A DNA stretch of 64,000 nucleotides from Pinus tabuliformis (lineage: Eukaryota; Streptophyta; Pinopsida; Pinales; Pinaceae). Position 1 is the stretch's first letter. Each line of letters begins with the position of its first letter. The notes below the pieces were generated by a model that saw only the letters and a program-made list of their open reading frames with translations, was not told the origin of the DNA and searched no databases. The DNA lies in assembly GCA_031772625.1 (NCBI GenBank), contig CM062805.1, positions 514,766,102-514,830,101 on the forward strand, written 5' to 3'. Position numbers and translations under genes: made by a program. Of this stretch, positions 33,450 through 45,737 are shown piece by piece.

Positions 33450-34031
33450 CTACTTCCCACTTTGCTCAGCCTTCTGATCTCTTCTTGGCGAAGAGTAGCC
33501 CACATTTCCTCCCAATCTAGAAGGTTTGCCCTGTCCAATATGCTCTAGACAAACACCTCGCAGTTTTCTGAGACTGCATTTAGGGCTGTTCTCACCATCA
33601 ATTTTGGATCCGACGTTGCACCTATGGAAGTCAGCTGATCCTGGATCTCCTTCAGTTGACTGAGGAATGGGTCGACCTGTTCTCCCTTCTGCATCTGGTA
33701 TGATCGCAACTGATTTTCTAGTACCATCTTTTTCTGCACGGAAGTATGCTGATACAACTTGGTCATGGCCTCCCACATCTCCTGTGTCGCGTTCTTCTCG
33801 ACAATGTGGTACTATATGATCCTTGACCCCGTCAAAGATGATACTCTTAGCCCTTGCCATTGCATCCTCGTACTTGTCGTTATCAGTCAGATCAACTGGG
33901 ATAGCTATCATCCTCAAGCCAAAGTGCTTTACACGATTCCTGTCTAGTACGGATAAGATTCTGGCCTTCCAGACTACGAAGTTTGAGGCTCCATCCAATC
34001 TGTCCTGGTCTCTTACTTCGTGTAGTGCCAT
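33450..34031 (-). pseudogene. copia gag region (UBN2-like) of the gag-only element (fossil)
   Basis: Minus-strand reading includes DRLDGASNFVVWKARIL and IIFDGVKDHIVPH, then MWEAMTKLYQ and QLKEIQDQL in a neighbouring stretch. These are the standard blocks of plant copia gag (gag-polypeptide of LTR copia type / UBN2). It is broken. The zinc-knuckle part follows at about 33.3-33.4 kb. Confidence 0.8.
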
Positions 34032-34603
34032 TTCGCTACTCCTCTACTTCCCTCTTGGAAGTTCTTGGTGTGACTCCCTCTGAGCCTCGATTTCCCTCTT
34101 GGAAATCCTTCTGCCAATGTCGAGATGCCCCTCTCCAATCGTCTATGCAACTACAACACTGATCCGGATTCCTTGGCTAGAAATTTGCCTCGGTAGCAAC
34201 TCCCTCTACCTTGGCCTTGCCCTGTTAGGTACTGTTCTGACTACAGTACCCCACTAGCTTCACTCTGCAACTTACCCACAACCTCCTTAACCCTAAGAAA
34301 CTGAAGGTTAGAGCTCCTAGGCTCTGCGCAATCCTGACACCGACAAATCAACCTCCTCAGCCAACTGCATCAACCCTCCTGGCCTTTGCGTGGCTTCGCG
34401 TGAGCCTCCCTTTGCCTCCCTCAGCCTCTGTGTTGCCTCATCTTGGCTCAATCTTGATGACGTAGGCAATGCATCACCCCTTCATTGCTGCTACTCTGCT
34501 TGGAACAACTTCTGTCACTCGGGACAACTGTTTTCTGTTGCTGCTGCTCTGTTCGGCTGATGTCCTCAGTCCTCTTGTGATCTGCAACCACCCTCTGATA
34601 CCA

Positions 34604-35890
34604 TGTTGGAATGTCTAAGTCTAACTATTAGAAACCCTTCATGCACTTTATTGATTTATTCCTACCTACTTGTTCTGTTAAATAACAAATTATTTACCAT
34701 GTAAATACTAGAAATAAATACAAGTACATGCTCAACACGTTACGGATCATCAACTGAAGGAAATAGAAACAAGCACACAAGTGACGCTTTTGTTTTTGGA
34801 GTAATGTCCCCGGAAAAACCCAATGCGGGAAAACCGGTGCAACTATCTGAGTGTTTGATTTATTAAGCAGTTTCAAAATACAATCTGGGTGCCAAATCCG
34901 ACTCACCCAACACAAAAAAATCTCGGCAGTAGCACCTCTCTACTCGGAAATAGATATTCCGGCTGAAACCCCAGATAAACACTCCGGTAGCTCCTCAGCT
35001 CCAATCTGCCCCACGAAAAACTCCAACGTCAGCCTCTAGGGACTGCGTCAGCCTCTTCTGCCCTCTGTGTCAACTTTCCCGGCAGTTCCGACAGTTCCCG
35101 GCAATTCTGGCTTTTGCCCTCTGCGTCAGCTTTCCCAGGCATTTCGGCAGTTCCCGATAGTTCTGGCTGTTCCTGGTAGTTCGAGTTGTTCCCAACAGTT
35201 CCGGTTGTTCCTAGCAATTCTGACTTCTACCCTCTGTGTCAGCGTTCTCGACTGTTCCTGCAGTTCTCGGTAGTTCTGGCTATTTCCTGTAGTTCCGGCT
35301 TCTGCCCTCTGCGTTAGCGTTCCCGACTGTTCCGGCAGTTCCTGACAGTTTCGACTATTCCCGGCAGTTCCAGTTGTTCTCGACAGTTCCGGCTTCTGCC
35401 CCTGCATCAGCTTTCCCGGTTGCTGTGCTGATCCTCCTGGCACTATCTCTGCCCCTCTGCTTCTATATTCACTGTTCCTCAGCTGCAACTCCTGATCACT
35501 CTCTCAACTTTCTCAGCAAACCTAGCCCCAAAAAGTTGAAATCTTGATCTCTTGGTGTATTCTCCAAGTGACCTTCAAGCTTTCTTTTATACTTTTCTCG
35601 TTGACAAATCAACGTTCGAGATTACGTCCCTAATCAACGACTAAGATTAGATCTGGCTTGATCCATGAATTTTGGACCATTCTAACACAATTTTATATTA
35701 ATTCACATTAATATTTTAATTTCCCTAAGTTTAGAGTCAGGGACTACATTAAAAATTTTAATTATTTTAATATCTCCGAAATTGTTTATAATCTGCCCAA
35801 ACCCTTTCTGGGTATTGGAGATCTCATGTGCCTTAGCGTCTTCACCAATTTTCGTGGCTAGAGCACATCTGATGCTACCCCAAATCAACA
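34604..35890 (-). repeat. right copia LTR of the gag-only element
   Basis: It is 1287 bp, TGTTGGAATGTC...AAATCAACA, directly beside the primer-binding complement. It contains the minisatellite at about 35040-35420. Confidence 0.9.
35040..35420. repeat. TTCCGGCTTCTGCCCTCTGC-type minisatellite in the copia LTR
   Basis: Degenerate repeats of CCCGGCAGTTCCGGC, GTTCCGACAGTTCC and CTTCTGCCCTCTGCGTCAG. The same array occurs in the left LTR at 28870-29000 and 31819-31995, on both sides of the nested element. It lies where an LTR leader or R/U5 region would be. Confidence 0.85.
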
Positions 35891-36371
35891 TTATCTAGGA
35901 GTTACTAGCAGGCTGTACCTTACAATAGTTGGAGGAGGACGTGGCTCTTGGGAGGCCGAATTTCCGGGGTCAAAACGAAGCCAAACCCTTTCTGGGTTTT
36001 GATGGGTTTTGCTTGAGGAGTGTGGGGCTAATTTGGTAGAATTTTCTCAGCACAGGAGATGGGGTTTCCGCAACATCTTTGCAGCAGACAACACAGTTTC
36101 ACAAGGGCAACGCAAGGCATCATTACAACAACTATTTCTGCCATCTGGGCTTGACATATCATCACCTGGGCTTGTTCACACTTGCATTTGAAGCAAGCCT
36201 AGGTGCACCTCTTCAACATTATTATACTTTGCTCCCAGATCATAATAAAATAGCTCAATTGTTGGTTATTTTTGGAATTTCTATGGGTGTGCCCTGAATG
36301 TTTCAATTTCATGGTGTTGTTTTCATTGTTTGCTTTGCATATCACTATTTTTCCAAGTTTGGAACATTACA

Positions 36372-39300
36372 ATGGTATCAGAGCCTAGGTCTTGGCTCAG
36401 CCGTGGGAGATTTTCCTATGAACGAGGACGAAAGGCAGAACATCACTTACCCAAGGCAAAGGTATAGGAGTAGGGAAAAGGAGTTGGAGATTACTCCTCA
36501 TTTGGAGGCACATGGGAAGACGGTCGTTGTAGTAGAGATGGGGGAACCAAGGAATAAGGAAGAAGCAACATTTGATAGCCTCTTGAAGGATTTGAATGAC
36601 CTGGCTAGGGGACAAAAAGAGACTCTGTAGGAGATCAGGCAACAAAACAAGGACAAGGACCTCCACCGTGAGTTCCTTTTTGGGGAGACATTAGGAGCCT
36701 CACAACAGTACGACCATCCTTCACTAGCGACTCACCCATTAGCCTATAGTGGGCCATCCAGAACCATGATGCTTGCTTTCTTACCATCAACACCCAGTGA
36801 GCATCGAGGACTGGATGATCAAATGCTCATGGGGGATTTCTTCAGGGAATGGAAAGCCATGGGGGAAGATTTCAAAGCGGCCTTGTCATTAAGAGATTAT
36901 TGTTAGCTCAAATAGAATGAGAAGGGCAGGTACAATGCGGGGAAAAAATCACAAAACTCAAAGCTATAGCACACTATTGGGAGGATGTATTTCCCCGCAT
37001 ATGATGGTTCTTCCAAGTGCTCACCTCGAGCTTGGTGGAGAAGTTGGATACCTATTTCCAGTTTAATCAGATGACAGAGTTGGAGGCCATCAAAATGGCT
37101 ACCCTGCACTTGGAAGGGGAGGCGCATGAGTGGTGGTTTCATGGCCTATCCACATTGGAGCATGCCAGTGTGACTTCATATGAGGACTTCACACGGAGAG
37201 TGGTGGAGCGTTTTTATAGGAGGGATATGGGGGCTCACTTCAGAGAATTGACCCAACTTAGACAAACCGACCAACCAGAGCACTACATATCAGAGTTTTT
37301 GAGGGTTTCAGTTATGGTGCCATACCTATCCGAGGCTAGGAGGGTGTACACTTTCATAGAGGGGTTGTTGGAGCCACTGTGTGGACTGGTGAAGTCACGC
37401 AGACCCTCGACTTTATGGGAGGCAGCGACTTGTGCTAGGGACTTGCAGGGGGCCATCCCCAAGACTAGGGCACCTTTTCCCTCACTCACTCCCTACCCAC
37501 AAAAGGGAGGTGACACTAGACCCCCACCACAGCGAGCAACCCAGCGGTGTGGGCAGTTGGATGAGGGGACAAGGGGAGACCTCCGGAGAGGGATATTATA
37601 CTTTCATGTTGGGAGCCATGGGCACCAGGCCACCGATGCACAACCGGGAAGGCTCACTATACAGAGGTCTTCTCGGATAGTGATCAGGAGGATGATGGGG
37701 AGTTGGAGTTTTACGGAGGAGATAGTGAGGGCCGGACAGAGATAGGGGACCACCACCACCACCCGGGGGAGCATCTTTCACACCTACTGGGGGAGTCCTT
37801 ACTTCTTTGCATGGGGTTCTCAAGTTTTTGACTATGAGGATGCGAGGCATAGTGTAGGGACAACGTGTCTCAGTCTTAGTAGACATTGGGGCCACCCACA
37901 ATTTCTTTGATGCCCAGATGGTCCAGAGGAGGGGCATCACTACAGAGGAGTTTGAGGGATTCTCAATCCTAGTGGTGGGGGATAGGACTATGTAGTGCAA
38001 CTAGTATGTTCCTGCATTGACAATGACCATGGGGAACTATCTGATGACAAACCATTTTTTGTTGTGGATGTACTGAACACCAATGTGGTGATGGGTGTCC
38101 AGTGGTTTTACTCCCTTGGCCAGTCACTGCTGATTGGAGGAAACTGGAGATGGAGTACACCAGGCCGGATGGCAAGTTCGTGGTTTTGCAAAGCATGCAC
38201 TCATATCCTCCAGAGACAGTTTCAATGCATAGGATGGAGGTTGACTTGAGGTATGGGGACATAGCATGGGTAGTGGAGCTGAGGATTTCAGAGATCAAGG
38301 TATAGCCCAAGCCATCCCACCCGGACATACAAACTATTTTGGGCAGGTACCCAATAGTGGTTGGGGACATACCACCAGGGCAACCACTTGACAGGGGATT
38401 TGATCACACCATTGAGTTAGAACCTGTGGTGCAGACGGTCATCACTACTCATAGGCATCTTAAGGCCTACAAGGATGAGATAGAGCGAGCTATCAAGGAG
38501 TTGCTAGTATTGGGGCATATTAGGTCGAGTTCTAGGCCATTCGCTTCATCGGTAGTACCGGTGGACAATGTTTTAAAACTTTGACTCCGACTCCGACTCC
38601 GACTCGGCCGAGGGTCGACTCAATGGCTCGGTCGTTGTAAAAAATACATAATTTTTTTTTTTTTAATAAAAACATAATTTTAAAGATTTTCATTCATGTT
38701 TCCAAACACACAACATTAGAATATAGATAGAAGACAACATATGATCAAAGTAGGCTCATGAATATATCCATTATATCAAAATGGCACCCAATGCATTGTC
38801 CAATACATACATGATGATGATATAGAGATCAAAACAAAAACACATAACCAAGGAGGCTAGAAATGGCATTATCCTCCAAAATAGATTGTAAGTCATCAAG
38901 GAACTAATACAAGGGTCCAAGAGTGTTCCTCACTCCAAGAAAGTCCCAAAGTGCATGTTTACATCTTCAAAAGGTGCATCCTCCACCATGATGTCATCTA
39001 GGAGAGACCCTATGTCACCCTTTTCAAGTATGTGAGTGACATGGCACCCCTAAGGGTAAGCATTGGCATCAAAGAGGGATGTGCTAGCCCTCCTAAGTCA
39101 TCTCAATGATAACCATTCTCATCTGTGCTTTAGAAGAAGGCACCATCCACCAAAACAGGGTCAAGGCTAGCCAGGGGGCATCTTCAGTCCATTTGGGCAT
39201 ATTATCAAATAGTCCAACATCCAAGCTTTTAAGTTTAGTGTTTTAGCATTTGGAGGCTCATCAAGGGGTGTAACATCACGTGGAATCAACTCAAAGCTCG

Positions 39301-42300
39301 ATGCTCATCTTTGGAGGGCCAAGGTTGGGGCCACAAAGTTAGGTTTGCTTTAAGAAAGGGGCAAAGAACCTGTTGGAAGGTTTTGAAGAAGAATGAAGCT
39401 ATCCCTTAAGGAATCTCTACTACATATGTGATACCACCTAAACAAACCTCTCAAGATCAAGTGAGATAAACTTATTTAGGGACAAAAAACCATTAAAGTA
39501 TCATAGCGAAAACTTTGGAGTCCCCCAAAAGCAAAAAAAAATAAAAAAAAATCGTTGTTTTTTAGTTCACGGGCCGTTGTCATCCAACCCAGTCGAGTAG
39601 GCTCGTACTCGGCTGAGCCGGCCGGGTTATTACCGAGCTGGTTCACTGGCCAAGTCGACCCGGTGAGGCCTTGACTTAGACCAACTCGACCGAGTCGGTT
39701 CCAAGTCGGCCGAATCTTAAAACACTGCTGGTCAAGAAAAAGGACGAGACCTTATGTATGTGCATCGATTGCACGATACTCTACAAGAAGACATTGAAGA
39801 ACAGATTCCCCATCACGCGCATTGATGATTTGATGGATGAGCTTAGAGGAGCCAAGTACTTCTCTAAGATTGATTTGCCCTTGGGGTACCACCAGAGCAA
39901 GGTGAGGGATCATGACATCCCCAAGATGACTTTCAGGTGCCACTATGGGCATTTTAAGTTCTTGGTCATGCCCTTCGGGCTGACCAACACACCTTCCACT
40001 TTGCAGTCTTGCATGAACCATGTATTCCGTGGGAAGTTGCGGAAGTTTGTACTGATATTTTTAAACAATATCTTGATTTACAACCGCACATGGGAGGAGC
40101 ATTTGAAGCACTTGGAGGTGGTGCTGCGTATTCTAGAGTAGCAACAGTTGTATGGCAAGTTGTCCAAGTGCGAGTTTGGTTTGACGAAGATGCTCTACTT
40201 GGGACACATCATTGGCACAGATGGAGTGAGGGTACGTGAGGAGAAGATCTGGGCCATCCGGGAATGGCCTAAGCCGAGGAATGTAACCGAGTTGAGGGGG
40301 TTCATAGGCATATTCACTTATTACATAACGTTCGTGAAGGGCTTCTCACAACTAGCAACTCCCCAGACAGATTTGACAAAGAGAGGGGCTTTCACGTGGA
40401 CAGACAGAGCACAATCAACATTTGATTGCCTCAAGGAGGTGATGAGCAACTGTCCAGTCTTGGCACTTCCATATTTCACACAACCATTCACACTGGAGTG
40501 CGATGCATCAGGCGAGGGGGTTGGCGCAATATTGTCTCAGGATGGGCACCCCATTTCCTTTGAGAGCTGGAAATTCCTCCCACATGAGAGGTCATACTCT
40601 ATTTATGACAAGGAGATGCTGGCCATCATGCATGCATTGGCCAAGTTCCGGCAGTACCTAGTGGGGAATAGGTTTCAAGTGAAGACAAACCACAATAATC
40701 TTCGTCGTTTCATGGGTCATCAGGGCCTCAATGAATGCAACAAAGTTGGGTGAGCAAGGTGCAGGCCTATGATTTCAACATTGGCTATGTGAAGGGCAAG
40801 CACAACATAGTGGCAGATGCATTATCTAGGAGGACCGCGACACTTTACCCCATGAGCATTTCCCATGACTGGAAGGAGCAGTTACTGGTGTACTCTAAGG
40901 ACAGGAAGCCATGCGAGATTCTGGAGGGCATTCACTCTAATGAGCGCTATAGGCTAATGGCTAAGGTCATTTGCTACAAGGGTCATATCTTCTTGGTGCC
41001 GGGCTCGTAGTTGAAGGAGAGGGTTCTCCACGTAGCCCATGATTCCCCACTTTTGCGACTCCAAGGGTTCCAGCAGACATATATGACAGTTAGAGAGCGA
41101 TTCACTTGGAAAGGCCTCAAGGGAAACGTGTTGAGATATGTGCAAGAGTGTGAGGCTTGCCAGATGAACAAGGGGGAGTTGACTCACCCAGCAGGGCTGT
41201 TATAGGCTTACAGCCACTTCCCATTCCAGAGGGGAAATGAGAAATTATTTCCATGGATTTCAACACCGGGCTCCCAACAGTGCAGGGGAAGGATTGTATC
41301 TATGTGGTAGTAGACCGGTTGACCAAATATGTACACTTCTTTGCCATCCCAACTCGGTATACAATGTAATAGGTGGTTGAGTTGTTATTCATGGAGGTCT
41401 TTCGTTTGCATGGACTCTTTAAGACCATAGTTAGTGACAGGGATAGTCGGTTCATGGGAGCGTTTTGGCAGGATCTCTTCAGACTAGCAGGTATTGATCT
41501 CACACCTAGCACGAGCTGTCGTCCGCAAACAACGATCAGACTGAGAGGATCAACAAATGGCTGGAGGGCTATCTTCAGAACTATGTGACTAGGCAGCAAA
41601 GAGCGTGGATTCAGTGGCTACACCTAGGGGAGTATTGCTTCAACACCACCCACCACATGTCCATCGTTATGTCACCCTTTCGTGCCTTATATGGATATGA
41701 TGCTTTATCTTTTGTTGACATTGTTTTTGGAGACAGCAGGACCCCAAAGGCCAAAGATTGGACCCAAGAGAGCGAAGACATCCTCAAGGCTCTCAAGGAT
41801 AACTTGTTGACAACCCAAAACCAAGAGAAGATGTATGTAGATAGGCACAGGATTGAGAGGCAATTTGAAGAGGGAGACTTAATCTATCTGTGATTGCAGC
41901 CATATGACTAGTCTACCTTGAAATAGAAAGGGGTCGAGAAGCCACAACCACGTTTTTATGGGCTATATAGGGTGATCCGGAGAGTTGGAGAGGTGGCTTA
42001 TCAGCTGGAGCTTCCCCCAAGAAGCAAAATCCACAACGTCTTCCATGTTTCATGCTTAGAAAAGGTGTTGGGTCAGCTGGTAACAACAACTGTGTATTTG
42101 CCACCATTGGATGATGAGGGGCATTTGGTTTTGGAACCGGAGGCCACTCTGGAGACTAGAGAGAGGAAGCTCAGGAGTAGGATTATTAGAGAATATTTGG
42201 TGCGTTGGAGGAACTTGCTGGATGAGGATGCCACCTGGGAGGGTGAATACATATGTGAGCATCCAGCACTGAATTTTCTTGGTGACTAGCAACGTTTGGG

Positions 42301-42310
42301 AGGGGAGGAC
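36372..42310 (+). mobile_element. gypsy unit 1 internal region: gag to chromodomain (fossil)
   Basis: Parts in order: gag leader (36.4-36.65 kb); gag core (37.0-37.47 kb, with LHLEGEAHEWWFHGL and YEDFTRRVVERFY); protease region (about 37.85-38.1 kb); reverse transcriptase (38.35-38.56 kb and 39.74-40.15 kb, on either side of a hAT insert, with [15 protein letters not shown] and FLVMPFGLTNTPS); RNase H (about 40.45-40.85 kb); integrase (41.0-41.9 kb); chromodomain-like end EYLVRWRNLLDEDATWE (about 42.2 kb). A purine tract (GGGAGGGGAGGA) precedes LTR 2. It is broken in about ten places. Confidence 0.9.
38566..39727 (-). mobile_element. internally deleted hAT derivative in gypsy unit 1 RT
   Basis: The ends are CAATGTTTTAAAAC and CTTAAAACACTG. 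Flanking octamers are CCGGTGGA (38558-38565) and CTGGTCAA (39728-39735), similar at five of eight bases and matching the broken codon pair in the RT. Subterminal zones repeat GACTCCGACTCCGACTCGG and CGGCCGAGT motifs, the same as in hAT-2 (47120-50884). The interior matches the 3' untranslated part of hAT-2 (CACATAACCAAGGAGGCTAG) and carries no transposase. It is a non-autonomous member of the hAT-1/hAT-2 family. Confidence 0.88.
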
Positions 42311-43507
42311 TGTAATGTCCCTTCATAAATTAAAATGTTATAGGTTTATCTATTCTACAATTTTGACAATTTTGGAAGCATGGGGCCCATGTGAATTTTG
42401 GAGAGAGGCTCATGAAGGAAATGGAGACCGAAATGTCTCATTGGCCAAGCGTGGGGGCCATCCACATGAGGAAATATGCACCACTTTAGAGGGAAGTTCG
42501 AATGGCTAGGGAGAGAGGGTCGAATTACTAGTTGTAGGGGGCCCACATGGGAAAAGAGGCTCACAAGTTATAAATAGAGGTAGCTCAGCCTCATTTGGTA
42601 TCTTTTGACATATTGAACTCAACCTTAGTTGCTCGAGCTGCTTAGCTGGGTCACTCGCTGTTTAGCATGAGCTCTCCAAGCGGAGAACTCACCCTCTTCA
42701 GTGGACCATGAGTGCCACCCTATTGAGGCTTCTTTCTATCATTTCGGAGATTACAGGTGGATATTCAGAGCACCCAGCTCAACTGTCATTCAGTTAGTGT
42801 GTACTCTTGGAGGATGTAGTAGTGGAGCACGCGGTAGCTAATTCAGTGGCCTTCTGGGGAGCAATTGTCGGAGGAGTTTGGGTGAAGGAAGTAGAGGGGA
42901 AAACTAGCCTTTGGGAGGATTTTGGGAGCTGGAGATTCCTGTTTAGGAGCAACGTGATTGCCAACACTCAGAGAGAGCGCAGGAGTTCCTCACTGGGCAC
43001 ACATGAGGATTCGTGGGTTTGTTTATGAAGTGAGTATTTGCCAGGAGAGATAAGGGGAAGTTCAGGGAAGTTTATCTCAACTGTTTTTGGGTGTTTGGGA
43101 GGATTATTCACGAGTTACAGGCAGGCCGTACGTTACAACAGTTGGAGGAGGACGTGGCTCTTGGAGGCCAAATTTCTGGGGTCAAAACCAAGCCAAACAC
43201 CTTTTGGGTTTTGGTTGGTTTTGCTTTAGTGGGGCTAATTTGGTAGAATTTTCTGAGGATGGGGTTTCCATCAGCATCATTGCGGTTGAGAACACAGTTT
43301 CACAAGGACAGTGCAAGGCATCATTGCATTAGCTATTTCTGCCATGCTTGACATATCATCACCTGGGCTTGATCACGTTTGCCTTTGAGGCAAGCCTAGG
43401 TGCACCTCTTCGACATTATTGTACTTTGGTCCCAGTTCATAATAAAATGGCTTAGCTATTGGTTATTTCTGGACTTTCTATGGGTGTGCACTGAATGTTT
43501 CAATTTC
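42311..43507 (+). repeat. second gypsy LTR, joined to hAT-3
   Basis: It starts TGTAATGTCCC after the unit 1 purine tract and matches the first LTR up to about TGAATGTTTCAATTTC, where hAT-3 sequence begins. The two LTR copies remain clearly alignable over their length. Confidence 0.87.
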
Positions 43508-43883
43508 TATTTAGGCCTGAAGGAGGGAAAGGGGGTGTAACCACTAAATTTACATGCCTCCATTGCAACAAAACTTACACAGGTTCATACACCCGTGCCA
43601 TAAGGCACCTCTGTGGGAAAAAGGCCATGGGATGGAGATAAACCAATAGGAATGAAAGCTTGTGTAAGTGTGTCAGCAACAGACAAGGCCAAATACATAA
43701 GGGAAGAGTAGGAAGCCCAATACAAATCTAAAAAAGCAAAGGGTTTCTTTGAACATAGCTCACAATCAAATGCACAAAGAACTCCTTCAACATCCTCACA
43801 TGGTAGTGGATATGGAGGCACAAGAACGAATATCTCTTTAAGGAGTAGAGCCATATTAGATTTCCTTGACGAAGTGTGTATGA

Positions 43884-44213
43884 ATGATGTGGATTCAAAA
43901 ATTTACCGGTTTCTCTATGCATGTGGGATACCATTCAATGTTCTTTTCTTACCTTATTGGCATGATGGTTTTTGCCATACATGATGCCCCCAAAGGATAT
44001 AAGAGCCCTAGGTATGACAAGTCTAGAACAATTGGACTTGATCGTGAAAAAGCAAAAATATTACATTCTTTGAGTAGAATGACAAATTCTTGGACTAAGC
44101 AGAGGGTGTCCATTGTATTTGATGGATGGACAAATGTAAAAGGCAAGCCATTGATAAGTGTTCTTGCTGTATCTGTTAGTGGTGCCATCTTCCTTTCAAC
44201 ATATGATTACTAA
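43884..44213 (+). pseudogene. hAT-3 transposase, DUF659 part
   Basis: The frame contains FAIHDAPKGYKSPRYDK, then SRMTNSWTKQRVSIVFDGWT and NVKGKPLISVLAVS. DUF659 in plant hAT transposases has the same arrangement of PxYxxxR, GCxIMxDGWT and LINFLV. The DGWT carries the first catalytic Asp of the DDE-type core. The frame stops at 44213, and a shifted frame continues with the TDNAAN segment near 44300. Confidence 0.8.
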
Positions 44214-45152
44214 GAGAAGTTCAAGATCGACATCAACATTGCAAACCATTATTTGAAACAATTGAACGTATTGGGCCATACAATGCCATCCAAGTCATCA
44301 CTGATAATGCTGCTAATTGTGAGGCAGTGGGAGCAATTATTGAGGATAAATACCCCAACATATTTTGGTCTGGGTGTTTTGTTCACATAATGAACCTTTT
44401 GATGCATGATATTATTAAGAACAAAAACCAACAATACAAATGGATTGGTGATTTGTACAAGAGACAAACAAATGATAAAATTTATTACAAATCATAGCAA
44501 TACCCATGGGCTTTTCTGCAGTCACTCAAGATTGGAGTTGTTGAAGATTGTGAAGACTAGATTTTCTAGCTATCACCTCACCTTCAGGCGCCTTTTGAAG
44601 GTAAGAGAGTCATTGGCTAGCATGGTATCACGTCCACACTAACAGGTATTTAAGGGACAGGGCTACCAATGTAGCTGACAAGCAAGGTTTTGAACAAGTG
44701 GAGGTGACCGCTCTTGATGGTCTGTTTTGGGCACGTGTGAGACAAGTATTTCAATTCACCAAGCCCATTTATAGCATGATTGGTTTTGCAGATACATATA
44801 AACCAGTGATTAGGGAGGTGTATGAGAAGATGGATACCATGTTGGGGTAAATAAAAGATATTGTTCAGGAACATGATCCCAACTTGAATACACTGATTCA
44901 CAATTGTGTGTGTACATGGTGGAATAAACTTAATGTTCCACTACATGCCTTAGTGTATATCCTTATGCCAAAATACTTCTCTCCATCTTGGTTGGGCTAA
45001 CTTGCACCTGGGGGTTGGGTTAGGATCAAACCCCATACAGATCTAGAGGTTAGGGGTAATTTGCGCCTTGAATTAGGCAGATACTTCAGTTGCACTGGTT
45101 TGTTTATTTCTTTGCATGCAATGGAAGATAGAGACAGATTTGATGCTCTCAC

Positions 45153-45737
45153 ATGGTGGGAAGCATATGGCGGCATGGGACTTTTGCCAAAATTGGAAAA
45201 AAGGTTCTCTCACAGGTTGTAAATACTTCTTTTGCAGAGAGGCGTTGGAGTAGCTACAACTTCATACATAATGTGAGAAGAAACAGATTCAATGAAAACT
45301 GTGCAGAAAGCTTGGTTTATGTGCACTACGACTTGGGGTTGTTGAGTCATTATTGTGATCGGGCTTATGAGGATCCAACATATAAAATTTGGGACAACCA
45401 CCCAGAGGAAGATAATTTGGAGGATGGCACTATACATCTTGAAGAATTGGAAGCAAAACTTTTGAGAGATGATGAAGCAACAACAAACATGCCACCCCTA
45501 CGATCCAGTAGCAATGCTAGTGCGCGAGTTCCAACATCTTTTCCTTTGCTGTTGCCACCTCCATCTACATCCTCACGTGGAGGGCATGTGTCTTCTGGTT
45601 GTGGGCGTGCAACTGTGCGGGAGGAGACTCCTAGAACACCATCAATACCACGGTCACCTACTCAGAAATTAGACATTTCTCGTGGCGGCAAGAGGAAGCT
45701 ATATATAATAGATTTACTTGTCTTTTGTAGTTTTTAG
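45153..45737 (+). pseudogene. hAT-3 transposase, C-terminal dimerisation end
   Basis: An open frame of 194 codons reads NTSFAERRWSSYNFIHNVRR. This is the hATC block (SAxxERxWSxFxxIHxxxRN). A YVHYDLGLL segment, an acidic region (about residues 85-115) and a Ser/Pro-rich tail ending in ISRGGKRK follow. This last exon is intact. The same tail occurs in the shortened element at 15873-17393. Confidence 0.85.

Larger units (their letters stand above)
28345..35890 (-). mobile_element. gag-only Ty1/copia element (TR-GAG type) in the gypsy LTR (fossil)
   Basis: The left LTR is 28345-32449 (interrupted by a nested element) and the right LTR is 34604-35890 (1287 bp). Each starts TGTTGGAAT and ends AAATCAACA. 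The flanks TTATT (28340-28344) and TTATC (35891-35895) agree at four of five bases. Minus-strand signals are a primer site complement CTCTGATACCA (34593-34603) and a polypurine tract AAGAGGGAG next to 32449. The 2.15 kb internal region holds only gag: a UBN2-like region (about 33.5-34.03 kb, with DRLDGASNFVVWKARIL) and a C-x2-C zinc knuckle (about 33.35 kb). Protease, integrase and reverse transcriptase are not present. The gag is broken in a few places. Confidence 0.87.
27560..36371 (+). repeat. first gypsy LTR, split by a copia insertion
   Basis: The LTR runs 27560-28344 and resumes at 35891-36371. It starts TGTAATATCCC and ends CATTACA next to the primer site. Its resumption matches the uninterrupted LTRs at 43100 and 55530 (GAGTTACA-GCAGGC-GTAC region). 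Confidence 0.88.

Noticed and set aside
35126-35488. 120-codon minus-strand frame rich in Asn, Arg and Gln repeats
   Set aside because: It is the translation of the copia LTR minisatellite.
36298-36630. 110-codon frame starting in the first gypsy LTR
   Set aside because: Only the part after the primer site is gag leader. The start lies in the LTR and the frame is not a separate gene.
42311-43507. Second gypsy LTR as an independent solo insertion
   Set aside because: It directly follows the unit 1 purine tract and has no target duplication of its own. It is the shared LTR of the array.
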